Origin: Suilimivivens sp045586385
GTDB lineage: Bacteria; Bacillota; Clostridia; Lachnospirales; Lachnospiraceae
DNA length: 61,406 bases
Assembly (NCBI GenBank): GCA_045586385.1
Contig: JAZNAE010000061.1
Location: 1-61,406, forward strand
Reading direction: 5' to 3'
Made by a program: the position numbers and the translations under genes. Shown here one piece after another: positions 33,201 to 41,821 of this stretch. Below the pieces are notes generated by a model, which was given only the letters and a program-made list of their open reading frames with translations, searched no databases and was not told the origin of the DNA. Each line of letters begins with the position of its first letter. Position 1 is the first letter of the stretch.

Positions 33201-33229
33201 TTGAAATTGGCGAAAATATATGATAAAAT
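33201..33229 (+). promoter_or_regulatory. Sigma-A-type promoter for codY
   Basis: TTGAAA (33201-33206), a 17-base spacer and TAAAAT (33224-33229) lie 58 bases before the codY ATG. CGCCAA (33161-33166) and TTGGCG (33207-33212) form a spaced inverted pair around the -35 region; its meaning is unclear. The rest of the 169-base gap after topA is AT-rich with no other recognisable element and no clear terminator. Confidence 0.6.
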
Positions 33230-33287
33230 GAATATGATGTTAAACGGGAATTTATTTTTTGTTCATTAGACGAAACGGAGGCAGGTA

Positions 33288-34073
33288 ATGAGCAGCGTAC
33301 AGTTATTGGATAAGACGAGAAAAATCGGTAAATTGCTTCACAACAACAATTCCAGCAAAGTTGTTTTTAACGACATATGTAAGGTGTTGTGTGAAATCTT
33401 GAATTCAAACGTACTGGTAATCAGTAAGAAAGGAAAAGTACTCGGAATCGGTGATGCGCACGGAGTGGAGTCCATTACGGAACTGATTGTGGATCATGTA
33501 GGCGGTTTTATTGATGCAATGTTAAATGAAAGAATTTTGGCAGTGCTTTCTACCAAAGAAAACGTAAACTTGGAGACACTCGGTTTTGAAGCAGCAGATG
33601 TAAAAAAATTCCAGGCAATTATTACACCTATTGAAATTGCCGGTGAACGTCTGGGAACTTTGTTTATTTATAAGTGTGACAAACCTTATAACATTGATGA
33701 TATTATTTTGAGCGAATACGGAACTACCGTTGTGGGACTTGAAATGCTTCGTGCCGTAAATGAAGAAAGTGCAGAGGAAAGCAGAAAGCTTGCAGTAATC
33801 AAATCTGCAATCAACACGCTTTCTTATTCCGAAATGGAAGCTGTAATTCACATTTTTGAAGAATTGCACGGTATGGAAGGTATTCTTGTTGCAAGCAAGA
33901 TTGCAGACAGAGTGGGCATTACCCGTTCTGTGATTGTAAATGCACTTCGCAAGTTTGAAAGTGCGGGTGTGATAGAATCCAGATCTTCCGGCATGAAGGG
34001 GACATATATCAAGGTATTGAATGATATGGTCTTTGAAGAAGTGGAAAAATTAAAAGCAGAAAATATGCGTTAA
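33288..34073 (+). CDS. codY: Global nutrient-responsive repressor CodY
   Basis: CodY is a dimeric DNA-binding protein that senses branched-chain amino acids and GTP and represses amino-acid, motility and stationary-phase genes when nutrients are plentiful. The 261-residue length is typical. The N-terminal GAF domain holds the effector pocket; a linker helix leads to the C-terminal winged helix-turn-helix (ASKIADRVGITRSVIVNALRKFESAGVIESRSSGMKGTYIKV, the conserved DNA-reading part). CGGAGG precedes the ATG. A terminator follows. In B. subtilis CodY directly represses the fla/che operon that begins next door, and the same adjacency occurs here. Confidence 0.97.
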   Translation: MSSVQLLDKTRKIGKLLHNNNSSKVVFNDICKVLCEILNSNVLVISKKGKVLGIGDAHGVESITELIVDHVGGFIDAMLNERILAVLSTKENVNLETLGFEAADVKKFQAIITPIEIAGERLGTLFIYKCDKPYNIDDIILSEYGTTVVGLEMLRAVNEESAEESRKLAVIKSAINTLSYSEMEAVIHIFEELHGMEGILVASKIADRVGITRSVIVNALRKFESAGVIESRSSGMKGTYIKVLNDMVFEEVEKLKAENMR

Positions 34074-34134
34074 CGAAATACAGATAACAGAAAAAACTAA
34101 AGAGAGCATAATGGATTATGTTATCAGAGTAAAT

Positions 34135-34190
34135 AAAAGGATTTATGAATTTTCCGATGGAAAAACCATAAATCCTTTTTCGTTTTTTTT
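34135..34190 (+). terminator. Rho-independent terminator after codY
   Basis: AAAAGGATTTATG (34135-34147) pairs with CATAAATCCTTTT (34167-34179), and inside it TTTTCC pairs with GGAAAA, giving a long near-continuous hairpin followed by CGTTTTTTTT. It separates codY from the flagellar operon. Confidence 0.93.
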
Positions 34191-34200
34191 CTATTTTATC

Positions 34201-34228
34201 TTGTGTTTTTCTACAAATAAATTATAAT
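34201..34228 (+). promoter_or_regulatory. Sigma-A-type promoter of the fla/che operon
   Basis: TTGTGT (34201-34206), a 16-base spacer and a perfect TATAAT (34223-34228) lie 46 bases before the flgB ATG. No sigma-D (TAAA-N15-GCCGATAT) pattern is visible, so early flagellar genes appear to depend on the housekeeping factor, as in B. subtilis. Confidence 0.65.
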
Positions 34229-34274
34229 AAATATGATAAGCATATTATGCCTTTTTGAAGGAAGGAGTTTGGCT

Positions 34275-34664
34275 ATGATTAACAGTAATGTCTTTGATTA
34301 TGTAAATGTTTTGGGCAAAGCAGCTGATGCTTCATGGATGAGAAATGAAGTGATTGCCAACAATATTGCAAATGTGGATACACCGGGATATAAAAGGCAG
34401 GATGTTGATTTCGAAACACAGCTTAGGCATGCTCTTGGGAATACCAGATATAAATCTGTAGATGCAAGAGTTTCAGCGATTACGTCCGGGGAACTGACAG
34501 CCAGGGTATACACGGATTCGGCAGGCTTTTCTTACAGATTGGACGGGAATAATGTGGATATCGATACAGAGAGTACGGAGCTGGCAGCAAACCAGATTAA
34601 ATATAACGGATTAATCAGCAGTGTAAACGCAGAATTCGCCAACCTGAAAATGGTTATAAAGTAG
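34275..34664 (+). CDS. flgB: Flagellar proximal rod protein FlgB
   Basis: FlgB is a rod subunit just above the MS ring, exported by the flagellar type III system. The 129-residue protein has the shared rod/hook N-terminal motif (NEVIANNIANVDTPGYKRQDVDFE) and a C-terminal amphipathic helix (ANQIKYNGLISSVNAEFANLKMVIK), which pack together in the rod core. I start at ATG 34275 because AAGGAAGGAG lies 7 bases upstream; an in-frame start 42 bases earlier has no ribosome binding site. It is the first gene of the fla/che operon; flgC follows after 26 bases. Confidence 0.95.
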   Translation: MINSNVFDYVNVLGKAADASWMRNEVIANNIANVDTPGYKRQDVDFETQLRHALGNTRYKSVDARVSAITSGELTARVYTDSAGFSYRLDGNNVDIDTESTELAANQIKYNGLISSVNAEFANLKMVIK

Positions 34665-34690
34665 TCTAAAGGATTAGGGAGGATTATGGT

Positions 34691-35137
34691 ATGAGTATTT
34701 TTTCATCGTTTAATATTAACGCATCCGGCATGACGGCACAGAGATATCGTATGGATATTATTTCCGAAAATGTTGCCAATGCGAATACCACCAGAACACA
34801 GGATGGTACGCCCTACAGACGTAAAGTAGTAACTTTTGAACAGAGGGGCGAGAATCCGGCGAACTTTTCCAATGTGTTCGGCCGTGTTACGGAAAGTTAC
34901 GGCGGACAGGGTGTAAGAGTTGCCAAGGTTTCCGAAGATACATGGAATGATATGGTGATGGCATATGATCCGTCCCATCCCGATGCGGATGAAAACGGTT
35001 ACGTGACTTATCCCAACGTAAATATAGTAACCGAAATGACGAACCTCATTGATGCCAGCCGTTCCTATGAAGCAAACGCAACGGCGTTTAATGCAAGTAA
35101 GACGATTGCCATGAAGGGTCTGGAAATGAGTCAGTAA
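34691..35137 (+). CDS. flgC: Flagellar proximal rod protein FlgC
   Basis: FlgC is another proximal rod subunit. The 148-residue protein has the N-terminal rod motif (FNINASGMTAQRYRMDIISENVANANTTR) and the C-terminal helix (NIVTEMTNLIDASRSYEANATAFNASKTIAMKGLEM family pattern). The central insertion containing PYRRKVVTFEQ is standard. It sits between flgB and fliE, the usual order, with a strong ribosome binding site (AGGGAGG). Confidence 0.95.
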   Translation: MSIFSSFNINASGMTAQRYRMDIISENVANANTTRTQDGTPYRRKVVTFEQRGENPANFSNVFGRVTESYGGQGVRVAKVSEDTWNDMVMAYDPSHPDADENGYVTYPNVNIVTEMTNLIDASRSYEANATAFNASKTIAMKGLEMSQ

Positions 35138-35184
35138 GATAATCCGGGGAATATAGAATGAAATAGGATTTGAAGGAGAAGGGT

Positions 35185-35511
35185 ATGGATATTTCATCTT
35201 TTTACAATATATCATCAAATGTAATAAAGGAAGCGGCAGAAACACCCTCGATTTATGGGATGAATACCGAAACGGAAAAGAAGGACAGTTTTGGCAGTAT
35301 TTTGGATATGGCGATTGATAATTTAAATACAACCAATGCATATCTTTCCGATGCGGAAAATGAAGAACTCAGATGGGCTCTCGGGGAAACGGAAAACACC
35401 CATGAGCTTACGATTGCATTGCAGAAAGCCTCCACGGCCCTTTCTTATACGGTGGCTGTCCGTGATAAATTCCTGGAAGCATACAGAGAAATTATGCAGA
35501 TGCAAATTTAA
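35185..35511 (+). CDS. fliE: Flagellar hook-basal body protein FliE
   Basis: FliE connects the MS ring (FliF) to the rod. The 108-residue product ends with the conserved helical region (ENTHELTIALQKASTALSYTVAVRDKFLEAYREIMQMQI family pattern), and the SFGSILDMAIDNLN segment is typical. I choose ATG 35185, which follows AAGGAGAAGG; the upstream in-frame TTG is part of that ribosome binding site. Confidence 0.93.
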   Translation: MDISSFYNISSNVIKEAAETPSIYGMNTETEKKDSFGSILDMAIDNLNTTNAYLSDAENEELRWALGETENTHELTIALQKASTALSYTVAVRDKFLEAYREIMQMQI

Positions 35512-35528
35512 AGAAACGGGAGTAGGTC

Positions 35529-37127
35529 ATGGCAGATAGAGTAAAAGAGATACTAAATCAAATATTGGAATGGTGGAATAAATTTTCTGCAAGGCAGAAA
35601 ACATTCATCGTTGCTGCGGCAGCCGGAGTCATTATAGCATTTGCAATACTCATTACAGTGCTTACCCAGCCTCAGTATGTGCTTCTCCTGAACTGTGAAA
35701 CAACCAAGGAAGCCTCAGAGGTGGTTGATTTACTGGAAGAGCAGGGGCTTGACTTTAAAGTGTCTGATGACGGATACAGAATCGACATCAATAAAAAAGA
35801 CCAGTCTGATGCCAGCCTTCTTTTGGGGGCAAATGATATTCAGGCGGCTACATATACCATCGATAATGTTACGGACGGCGGATTTACCACTACGGAATCA
35901 GATAAGCAGAAGCGTTATGAGTTATACATGGAGACAAGACTTGCAGAAGATATGATTTCCATGTTTACGGCTGTAAAAAGAGCCATGGTTGATATTTCCA
36001 TACCGGAAAATGACGGAACTTTGATTGCTTCCGAGGAAGAGGCTTCAGCCTGGATTACCTTGGAGCTGGAAGGAGAATTTACGACAGATAATGCTGCGTT
36101 CCTTGCCAAGGCGGTAGCAAAATCTTTGGGAAATGAAACAGAAGAAGATATTGTTATTTTGGATACAGATGGCAATATGCTTTTTTCCGGCGATGACAGT
36201 TATTCTGCTACGGGAACGGCAAGTTCCCAGCTTGGTGTAAAGAAACAGTGGGAAACGCAGGTCAAAAATGAAATCAGGCAAGTACTTTTGGGTACGAATG
36301 AATTTGATAAAGTGGAAGTGGCAAGTAATTTAGATATCAGTTTTTCTTCCAGTAAGGTGACAGATCATGAGTACTATGTGCCCGACGGTAATACGCAAGG
36401 GTATAAGAGCTCGGACAGAACCTATACATCCGAATCTACCAATGGCGGCGGAGGTGTTCCGGGAACAGATTCTAACGGTGATGTGGAATATATGTATCAG
36501 GATAGTTCCGAAAGTATGACTACTGTGGAAGAAACAGAAAACCATTATCTGCCCAGCGAAAGAATTACGGAAAGAAATGATTTGCCGGGGGCAATTAATT
36601 ATGAGTCCTCTTCCATTGCAATCACAGCTATCAGTTACAATATCATCAGAGAAGAAGATGTGGAAGCACAGGGGCTTTTGGATGGCGTGACGTGGGAAGA
36701 ATATAAACTTGCCAATGCAGAAGGATCCAGGTTAGAAGTGGAAGATGAGATGTATGAAATTGTGGCAAAAGCAACGGGATTTCCAAAAGAAAATATTGCT
36801 TTTGCAGTCCGTACGGAAAATGTCTTCTTTGACAAGGAAGGTCTTGCAGTCGATGCATCTGACGTAATTCAGATTGTGCTTATCATTATTATTTTAGCAC
36901 TTCTTGCTTTTGTGGTACTTCGAAGTATGCGTACGGATGCAGAAGCAGAGCAGCCGGAAGAGTTGTCTGTGGAAACATTATTACAGTCTCAGCCTGAAGT
37001 AGAGCTTGAAGATATCGGAACAGAACAGATTTCCGAGACCAGAAAGATGATAGAGAAATTTATCGATGAAAACCCGGAAGCGGCTGCCAGCCTGCTCCGC
37101 AACTGGTTAAATCAGGATTGGGGATAA
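35529..37127 (+). CDS. fliF: Flagellar MS-ring protein FliF
   Basis: FliF forms the MS ring in the cytoplasmic membrane, the base of the motor and housing of the export gate. The 532-residue protein has membrane helices near 25-46 and 449-469. Between them are ring-building domains (VDISIPENDGTLIASEEEASAWITLEL) and a Ser/Gly-rich periplasmic-type insertion (about 255-325). The C-terminal tail (ETRKMIEKFIDENPEAAASLLRNWL pattern) is the FliG-binding segment. Confidence 0.96.
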   Translation: MADRVKEILNQILEWWNKFSARQKTFIVAAAAGVIIAFAILITVLTQPQYVLLLNCETTKEASEVVDLLEEQGLDFKVSDDGYRIDINKKDQSDASLLLGANDIQAATYTIDNVTDGGFTTTESDKQKRYELYMETRLAEDMISMFTAVKRAMVDISIPENDGTLIASEEEASAWITLELEGEFTTDNAAFLAKAVAKSLGNETEEDIVILDTDGNMLFSGDDSYSATGTASSQLGVKKQWETQVKNEIRQVLLGTNEFDKVEVASNLDISFSSSKVTDHEYYVPDGNTQGYKSSDRTYTSESTNGGGGVPGTDSNGDVEYMYQDSSESMTTVEETENHYLPSERITERNDLPGAINYESSSIAITAISYNIIREEDVEAQGLLDGVTWEEYKLANAEGSRLEVEDEMYEIVAKATGFPKENIAFAVRTENVFFDKEGLAVDASDVIQIVLIIIILALLAFVVLRSMRTDAEAEQPEELSVETLLQSQPEVELEDIGTEQISETRKMIEKFIDENPEAAASLLRNWLNQDWG

Positions 37128-37148
37128 AAACTTTAGGAGGAATAAGGT

Positions 37149-38165
37149 ATGGCCAGACATATGGAAGAGAAGGTTTCAGGTCTTCAAAAAGCTGCAATTC
37201 TTTTGATTGTTCTTGGACCTGAAAAATCGGCTACCCTTTTTAAACACTTAAAAGAAGAAGAAATAGAAGAACTGACACTGGAGATTGCCAATACCAGAAG
37301 CGTTACACCGCAGATTAAGGAAGCGGTGATTGATGAGTTTTACGAAGTGTGTCTTGCACAGCAATATATTGCAGAGGGTGGTATCGGCTATGCGAAAGAA
37401 CTCTTGGAGAAGGCTCTCGGCGAAGAGAAAGCAATGGATGTTATCGGCAAACTGACTGCGTCCTTGCAGGTTAAGCCCTTTGAGTTTGTGCGTAAAACAG
37501 ATGCCAGTCAGATTCTTAACTTTATACAGGATGAGCATCCGCAGACGATTGCCCTTATATTGTCATACTTACCGGCAGGACAAGCGGCCAGTATTGTATC
37601 CGCACTTCCTCCTGACAGACAGGCAGATGTTGCAAAGCGTATTGCTGTTATGGACAGAACAAGTCCGGATATTGTAAAGGAAGTGGAAAAAGTGCTGGAA
37701 ACAAAGCTTGCTTCTTTGGTAAATCAGGATTACACCATTATTGGCGGTGTGGATGCTGTTGTTGATATTTTGAATACGGTAGACCGTGGTACAGAAAAGC
37801 ATATCATGGAAACTTTGGAAATCGAAGAACCGGAACTTGCAGACGAAATCAGAAAGAAAATGTTCGTATTCGAAGATATCCTGCTGCTTGAAGACCGTGC
37901 TATTCAGAGAGTGCTTAGGGATGTTGATAATAATGATCTGGCACTTGCCCTTAAGGGAGCAAATGAACAGGTGCAGGGTGCTATCTTTAACAACTTATCG
38001 AAGCGTCTTGCTGTTATGATCAAGGAAGATATGGAATTTATGGGTCCTGTCCGTATGAAGGATGTGGAAGAAGCACAGCAGAAGATTGTAAATATTATCA
38101 GAAAACTGGAAGATTCTGCAGAAATCGTTATTTCCAGAGGCGGAGGTGACGAGATCGTTGTATAG
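37149..38165 (+). CDS. fliG: Flagellar motor switch protein FliG
   Basis: FliG is the rotor protein that MotA pushes against to generate torque. The 338-residue protein has the three standard domains: an N-terminal FliF-binding part (GLQKAAILLIVLGPEKSATLFKHL), a middle FliM-binding domain with EHPQTIALILSYLP, and a C-terminal domain with the charged torque helix (FEDILLLEDRAIQRVLRDVDNNDLALALKG). AGGAGG precedes the ATG. It overlaps the proposed start of fliH by 8 bases. Confidence 0.97.
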   Translation: MARHMEEKVSGLQKAAILLIVLGPEKSATLFKHLKEEEIEELTLEIANTRSVTPQIKEAVIDEFYEVCLAQQYIAEGGIGYAKELLEKALGEEKAMDVIGKLTASLQVKPFEFVRKTDASQILNFIQDEHPQTIALILSYLPAGQAASIVSALPPDRQADVAKRIAVMDRTSPDIVKEVEKVLETKLASLVNQDYTIIGGVDAVVDILNTVDRGTEKHIMETLEIEEPELADEIRKKMFVFEDILLLEDRAIQRVLRDVDNNDLALALKGANEQVQGAIFNNLSKRLAVMIKEDMEFMGPVRMKDVEEAQQKIVNIIRKLEDSAEIVISRGGGDEIVV

Positions 38166-39012
38166 GAGTTTGTATAAGTCCGGATGGGTGGTAATGAATC
38201 CGGATGATGCCCGTGTAATTGACAATAATGCTCTTGTAGAAGAAAAAATGACTGCCGCGTCTAAGGCGGCAGTATTAAATGCGTTGCCTGATGAACCGGC
38301 TATGGATGAGGATGGATTTAAAGGCGGTTTGGAAGCAGAGTCTATTGACGCATTGTTTGCTTCGGAGGATTCGGGCCTGTTAAGAGGCGGCGAACTTGAA
38401 AAAGAGAGAGAAGAGCTGCTTGAGCAGATTGAAGCGGCAAGGGCGGAGTTGTCAGAGCTTCGTATACAGGCAGACGGCATGATAGAGGAAGCGAAGGCAG
38501 AAATCGGCAATATGCAGATGAAGGCCTATGAAGAAGCGAAAAGCCAGGGGTACCAGGAGGGAGAACGCTTGGGAAGGCTGGAAGCGGATGCGGCCAAAAA
38601 GGAATACGAAGACAAGAAAAAAGAATTAGAGACCTATTATGAAAAAAAGGTTAAAGAATTGGAACCGGAGTTCATAGAGACCCTGACAGGAATCTATGAA
38701 CATATTTTTAAAGTGGACTTGGCATCACATAAAGATCTAATCTTTCATCTTTTTGAAAGTGCGATTCAGAAAACAGATGGCGGTGGCAGTCTTCTTTTGC
38801 ATGTTTCAAAAACAGATTATGATTATGTGGCAGAGCAGAAAGCGTATCTGAAGTCACAGGTGGGGAATGCATCGTTTGAAGTGATTGAAGATATGACTCT
38901 GTCAGAATTTCAGTGTTATATAGAGACAGATAACGGAATCTATGATTGTGGGCTGGATACACAGCTTGATGAACTGGCGAGAAAACTGAAACTTCTTTCC
39001 TATGGGAAGTAA
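38158..39012 (+). CDS. fliH: Flagellar export ATPase regulator FliH
   Basis: FliH dimers hold the export ATPase FliI and tether it to the rotor. The protein has the FliH N-terminal pattern (KSGWVV...DARVIDNNAL), a long charged coiled coil (about 80-175, with AYEEAKSQGYQEGERLGR, a typical FliH segment) and a C-terminal FliH/V-ATPase-E-like domain. The start is uncertain: TTG 38158 (284 residues, CGGAGG 11 bases upstream) or GTG 38146, which overlaps that ribosome binding site. It overlaps fliG slightly. Confidence 0.88.
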   Translation: MYRSLYKSGWVVMNPDDARVIDNNALVEEKMTAASKAAVLNALPDEPAMDEDGFKGGLEAESIDALFASEDSGLLRGGELEKEREELLEQIEAARAELSELRIQADGMIEEAKAEIGNMQMKAYEEAKSQGYQEGERLGRLEADAAKKEYEDKKKELETYYEKKVKELEPEFIETLTGIYEHIFKVDLASHKDLIFHLFESAIQKTDGGGSLLLHVSKTDYDYVAEQKAYLKSQVGNASFEVIEDMTLSEFQCYIETDNGIYDCGLDTQLDELARKLKLLSYGK

Positions 39013-39030
39013 ATGCCGGGAGGATGCTTT

Positions 39031-40356
39031 TTGGAAACAGGAAAAATAAGCTTGGATAAATATGCAAGCGTGGTAAATGACAATTTTTTTAAAATAAAAG
39101 GAAAAGTAGTAAATGCCGTGGGGCTTACCATTGAATCAAAAGGTCCCCGGGCAAAGCTTGGAGATATCTGCCATATTTACTCCGGTTTAAAGGATGCGGA
39201 CGGAAAGAGTGCGCTTGCGGAAGTGGTTGGCTTTAAAGAAGGCAAAGTGCTTTTGATGCCTTATGAAAATGTGGAAGGTATCGGGCCGGGATGCAGTGTG
39301 GAGAATACAGGTGCACCCTTAAAGGTAAAAGTAAACGAAAATTTGTTGGGAAATCTACTGGATGGGCTCGGAAGACTTGAAAACGGAATTATTCCGGACG
39401 GGATAGAATATTCCGTGGAAGCCAGTCCTCCGGATCCCATGGCGAGAAAAATTATTGATGAAGTGCTGCCTCTTGGTGTGAAGGCGGTTGACGGATTGAT
39501 TACAATAGGAAAAGGCCAAAGAATCGGTATATTTGCCGGCTCCGGAGTCGGAAAGTCAACACTCATGGGTATGTTTGCCAGAAATACCAAGGCAGATATT
39601 AATGTGATTGCGCTGATTGGCGAGCGAGGCAGGGAAGTGCGTGAATTCGTAGAGAGGGATCTTGGCGAAGAGGGTATGAAGCGTTCCATAGTAGTGGTGG
39701 CGACGTCTGACAAGCCTGCACTTGAAAGAAAAAAAGCGGCGCAGACCGCCACGGCCATTGCGGAGTATTTCAGGGATCAGGGAAAAGATGTTTTGCTTAT
39801 GATGGACTCCCTGACACGTTTTTCCATGGCCCAAAGGGAAATCGGACTTGCCAGCGGTGAACCGCCGGTATCCAGGGGATATCCCCCCAGCGTTTATTCA
39901 GAAATGCCCAAGCTGTTAGAGCGTGCGGGAAGGTCAGATAAAGGTTCGATTACGGGATTATATACAGTACTTGTTGACGGAGATGATTTCAACGAGCCCA
40001 TTACGGATACTGCCAGAAGTATTTTGGACGGACATATTATGTTGAACCGTAAGCTTGGACATAAGAATCATTATCCTGCCATAGATGTGCTTCAAAGTAT
40101 TTCCAGATGTATGAGCCAGATTGCGGAGCGTGAGCATAAAGCACTTGCAGGCAGGCTGAAGAATGTGCTTGCTACTTACAACGAGGCGGAGGATTTGATT
40201 AATATCGGTGCCTATAAAACGGGAAGTAATCCCGAAATCGATTATGCGATTGAAAAAATCCAGGCGGTAAATCAGTTTTTGCGCCAGGATATATATGATA
40301 AGTTTACTTTTGAAGAAACAGTAGATATGTTGAGGACACTGTTTGAAACGGCATAA
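39031..40356 (+). CDS. fliI: Flagellum-specific export ATPase FliI
   Basis: FliI is the hexameric F1-beta-like ATPase of the flagellar type III export system. Walker A is GIFAGSGVGKST, and Walker B includes VLLMMDSLTRFSMAQREIGLASGEPP, the signature of the family. It has 441 residues from TTG 39031, which has GGGAGG 8 bases upstream. An ATG at 39013 directly after the fliH stop would add six residues with a poorer ribosome binding site. It lies between fliH and fliJ as expected. Confidence 0.95.
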   Translation: METGKISLDKYASVVNDNFFKIKGKVVNAVGLTIESKGPRAKLGDICHIYSGLKDADGKSALAEVVGFKEGKVLLMPYENVEGIGPGCSVENTGAPLKVKVNENLLGNLLDGLGRLENGIIPDGIEYSVEASPPDPMARKIIDEVLPLGVKAVDGLITIGKGQRIGIFAGSGVGKSTLMGMFARNTKADINVIALIGERGREVREFVERDLGEEGMKRSIVVVATSDKPALERKKAAQTATAIAEYFRDQGKDVLLMMDSLTRFSMAQREIGLASGEPPVSRGYPPSVYSEMPKLLERAGRSDKGSITGLYTVLVDGDDFNEPITDTARSILDGHIMLNRKLGHKNHYPAIDVLQSISRCMSQIAEREHKALAGRLKNVLATYNEAEDLINIGAYKTGSNPEIDYAIEKIQAVNQFLRQDIYDKFTFEETVDMLRTLFETA

Positions 40357-40373
40357 GGTGAAAGGAAACGGAG

Positions 40374-40823
40374 ATGGCTAGGTTTGTTTACCGTATGCAG
40401 AGTATTTTAGATATTAAAGAAAAACTGGAAGAACAGGCAAGGCTTGCTTTTGCACAGGCAAATAAAAGACTGGCGGATGAGGAAGAAAAACTGCGAAAAT
40501 TGCAGGCAAGGAAAGTTTTTTATGAGGAGCAGGGCAGGGCTTTACAGGAAGATGCATTAAAGGTCATGGAGATTATGGAAAATCGTGATGCCATAGCCAT
40601 GATGCAGGATTATATAGTGGTTCAACAGGAAGAAGTGGAAAAGGCAAGATATCTTGCTGAAGAAGCGAGGCAGAAGCTGACGGAAGCCAGAATGGAAAGT
40701 AAAATGCATAACAAATTGAAAGAAAAGGCTTTTGAAAACTTTCTGGCAGAGGAAAAGGCGATAGAAGCAAAAGAAGTAGATGAACTCACAAGTTACGTTT
40801 ACGGACAGAAGGATAGTGAGTAA
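40374..40823 (+). CDS. fliJ: Flagellar export protein FliJ
   Basis: FliJ is a small coiled-coil stalk protein inside the FliI hexamer, resembling the gamma subunit of F1. The 149-residue product is almost entirely heptad-like charged helix, begins with FVYRMQSILDIKEKLEEQARLAFAQA (typical FliJ start pattern) and has no other domain. Position after fliI and size support the call; coiled-coil proteins are otherwise hard to assign by sequence. Confidence 0.9.
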   Translation: MARFVYRMQSILDIKEKLEEQARLAFAQANKRLADEEEKLRKLQARKVFYEEQGRALQEDALKVMEIMENRDAIAMMQDYIVVQQEEVEKARYLAEEARQKLTEARMESKMHNKLKEKAFENFLAEEKAIEAKEVDELTSYVYGQKDSE

Positions 40824-40854
40824 AAAGTAAGACAAATGAAGTGGAGATACGGTT

Positions 40855-41739
40855 ATGCCAATTGGTGATGGAATGAGCCCGGAAGAGGTAAAACTTCAAA
40901 AGAAAATGCTGAAAGAAGAAAAGAAGCGTCTGCAGGCAGAGAGACGAGAACAGAAAAAAACGGCCAAGCTTCGTGCAAAGGAATTAGCAGGCCGTGAGGC
41001 AGAGCTTCTTGATGAAGACGAGGAAGGCACAAACGGTTCTGTTTTTGCCGTTACTTTTGTGATTGTTTTGATATGGGTGGCCATACTGTGTCTGATTGTC
41101 AAACTCGACTTTGGCGGATTCGGAAGCGGCGTGCTTACGCCTATCTTAAAGGATGTGCCTGTTATAAACAAAATTCTTCCCGGGAATACCGATGTGGTGG
41201 TGGAAGATGCAGAAACAGAGTCCTACGGCGGATACGATAATCTGAGAGATGCGGTGGATTATATTAAAGAGTTGGAGCTGGAGTTAGAGCGTGCACAATC
41301 TGCAGGAACGGAAAGTTCGGAAGAGGTGGACAAACTTAAGGCGGAAGTGGAACGCCTGAAAACCTTTGAAGACAGTCAGGTAGAGTTCCAACGGATCAAA
41401 ACGGAATTCTACGAAGAGGTTGTTTATGCCCAAAACGGTCCCGGCATCGAAGAGTACAGAAAGTATTTTGAAGAAATGGACCCGTCCACAGCTGAGTATT
41501 TATACAAGCAGGTGGTTCAGGAAATAGAAGAAAGCGATGATATAAAGGATTTTGCCAAAGCGTATTCGGCGATGAAGCCGAAAGCGGCAGCAGCTATTTT
41601 TGAAGAAATGACAGATAATTTGGAATTGGCTGCAAGGATACTTGGTGTTATGGAAGCGGAAGACCGGGGTAAAATTTTGGGGGCGATGGATCCTGAAATC
41701 GCATCAAAATTGACAAAAATAATGGATCCGGAATCTTAA
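40855..41739 (+). CDS. MotE-like membrane protein with MgtE-N-type domain
   Basis: The 294-residue protein has a charged N-terminus (Lys/Glu/Arg-rich, 10-50) and one membrane helix (about 62-81). An outside coiled coil (ELELELERAQ...KLKAEVERLKTF, about 140-185) and a C-terminal helical domain (FAKAYSAMKPKAAAAIFEEMTDNLELAARILGVMEAEDRGKILGAMDP) follow. That last domain matches the MgtE N-terminal fold found in MotE/YlxF-type flagellar proteins. MotE helps stator function or MotB folding in other bacteria, and B. subtilis ylxF lies at the same place, between fliJ and fliK. I am confident of the family layout, less so of the exact role here. Confidence 0.8.
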   Translation: MPIGDGMSPEEVKLQKKMLKEEKKRLQAERREQKKTAKLRAKELAGREAELLDEDEEGTNGSVFAVTFVIVLIWVAILCLIVKLDFGGFGSGVLTPILKDVPVINKILPGNTDVVVEDAETESYGGYDNLRDAVDYIKELELELERAQSAGTESSEEVDKLKAEVERLKTFEDSQVEFQRIKTEFYEEVVYAQNGPGIEEYRKYFEEMDPSTAEYLYKQVVQEIEESDDIKDFAKAYSAMKPKAAAAIFEEMTDNLELAARILGVMEAEDRGKILGAMDPEIASKLTKIMDPES

Positions 41740-41804
41740 GGAAACTGCTTCCTTTGCCGATATAAAATGTGTACCTTGAAAAAGAGTCCAAGCAGGACTT
41801 ATAA
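41738..41804 (+). other. Two small hairpins between the MotE-like gene and fliK
   Basis: AAGGAA-ACTGC-TTCCTT at the MotE-like stop and AGTCC-AAGCA-GGACT shortly before the fliK ribosome binding site are short inverted repeats without a T-tract. They may stabilise or process the long operon mRNA. I would not call either a terminator. Confidence 0.35.
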
Positions 41805-41821
41805 AGATAGGAGGAATGTGA

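Noticed and set aside
34201..34228. CodY box overlapping the fla/che promoter
   Set aside because: The best alignment has five mismatches in 15, which is expected by chance in AT-rich DNA.
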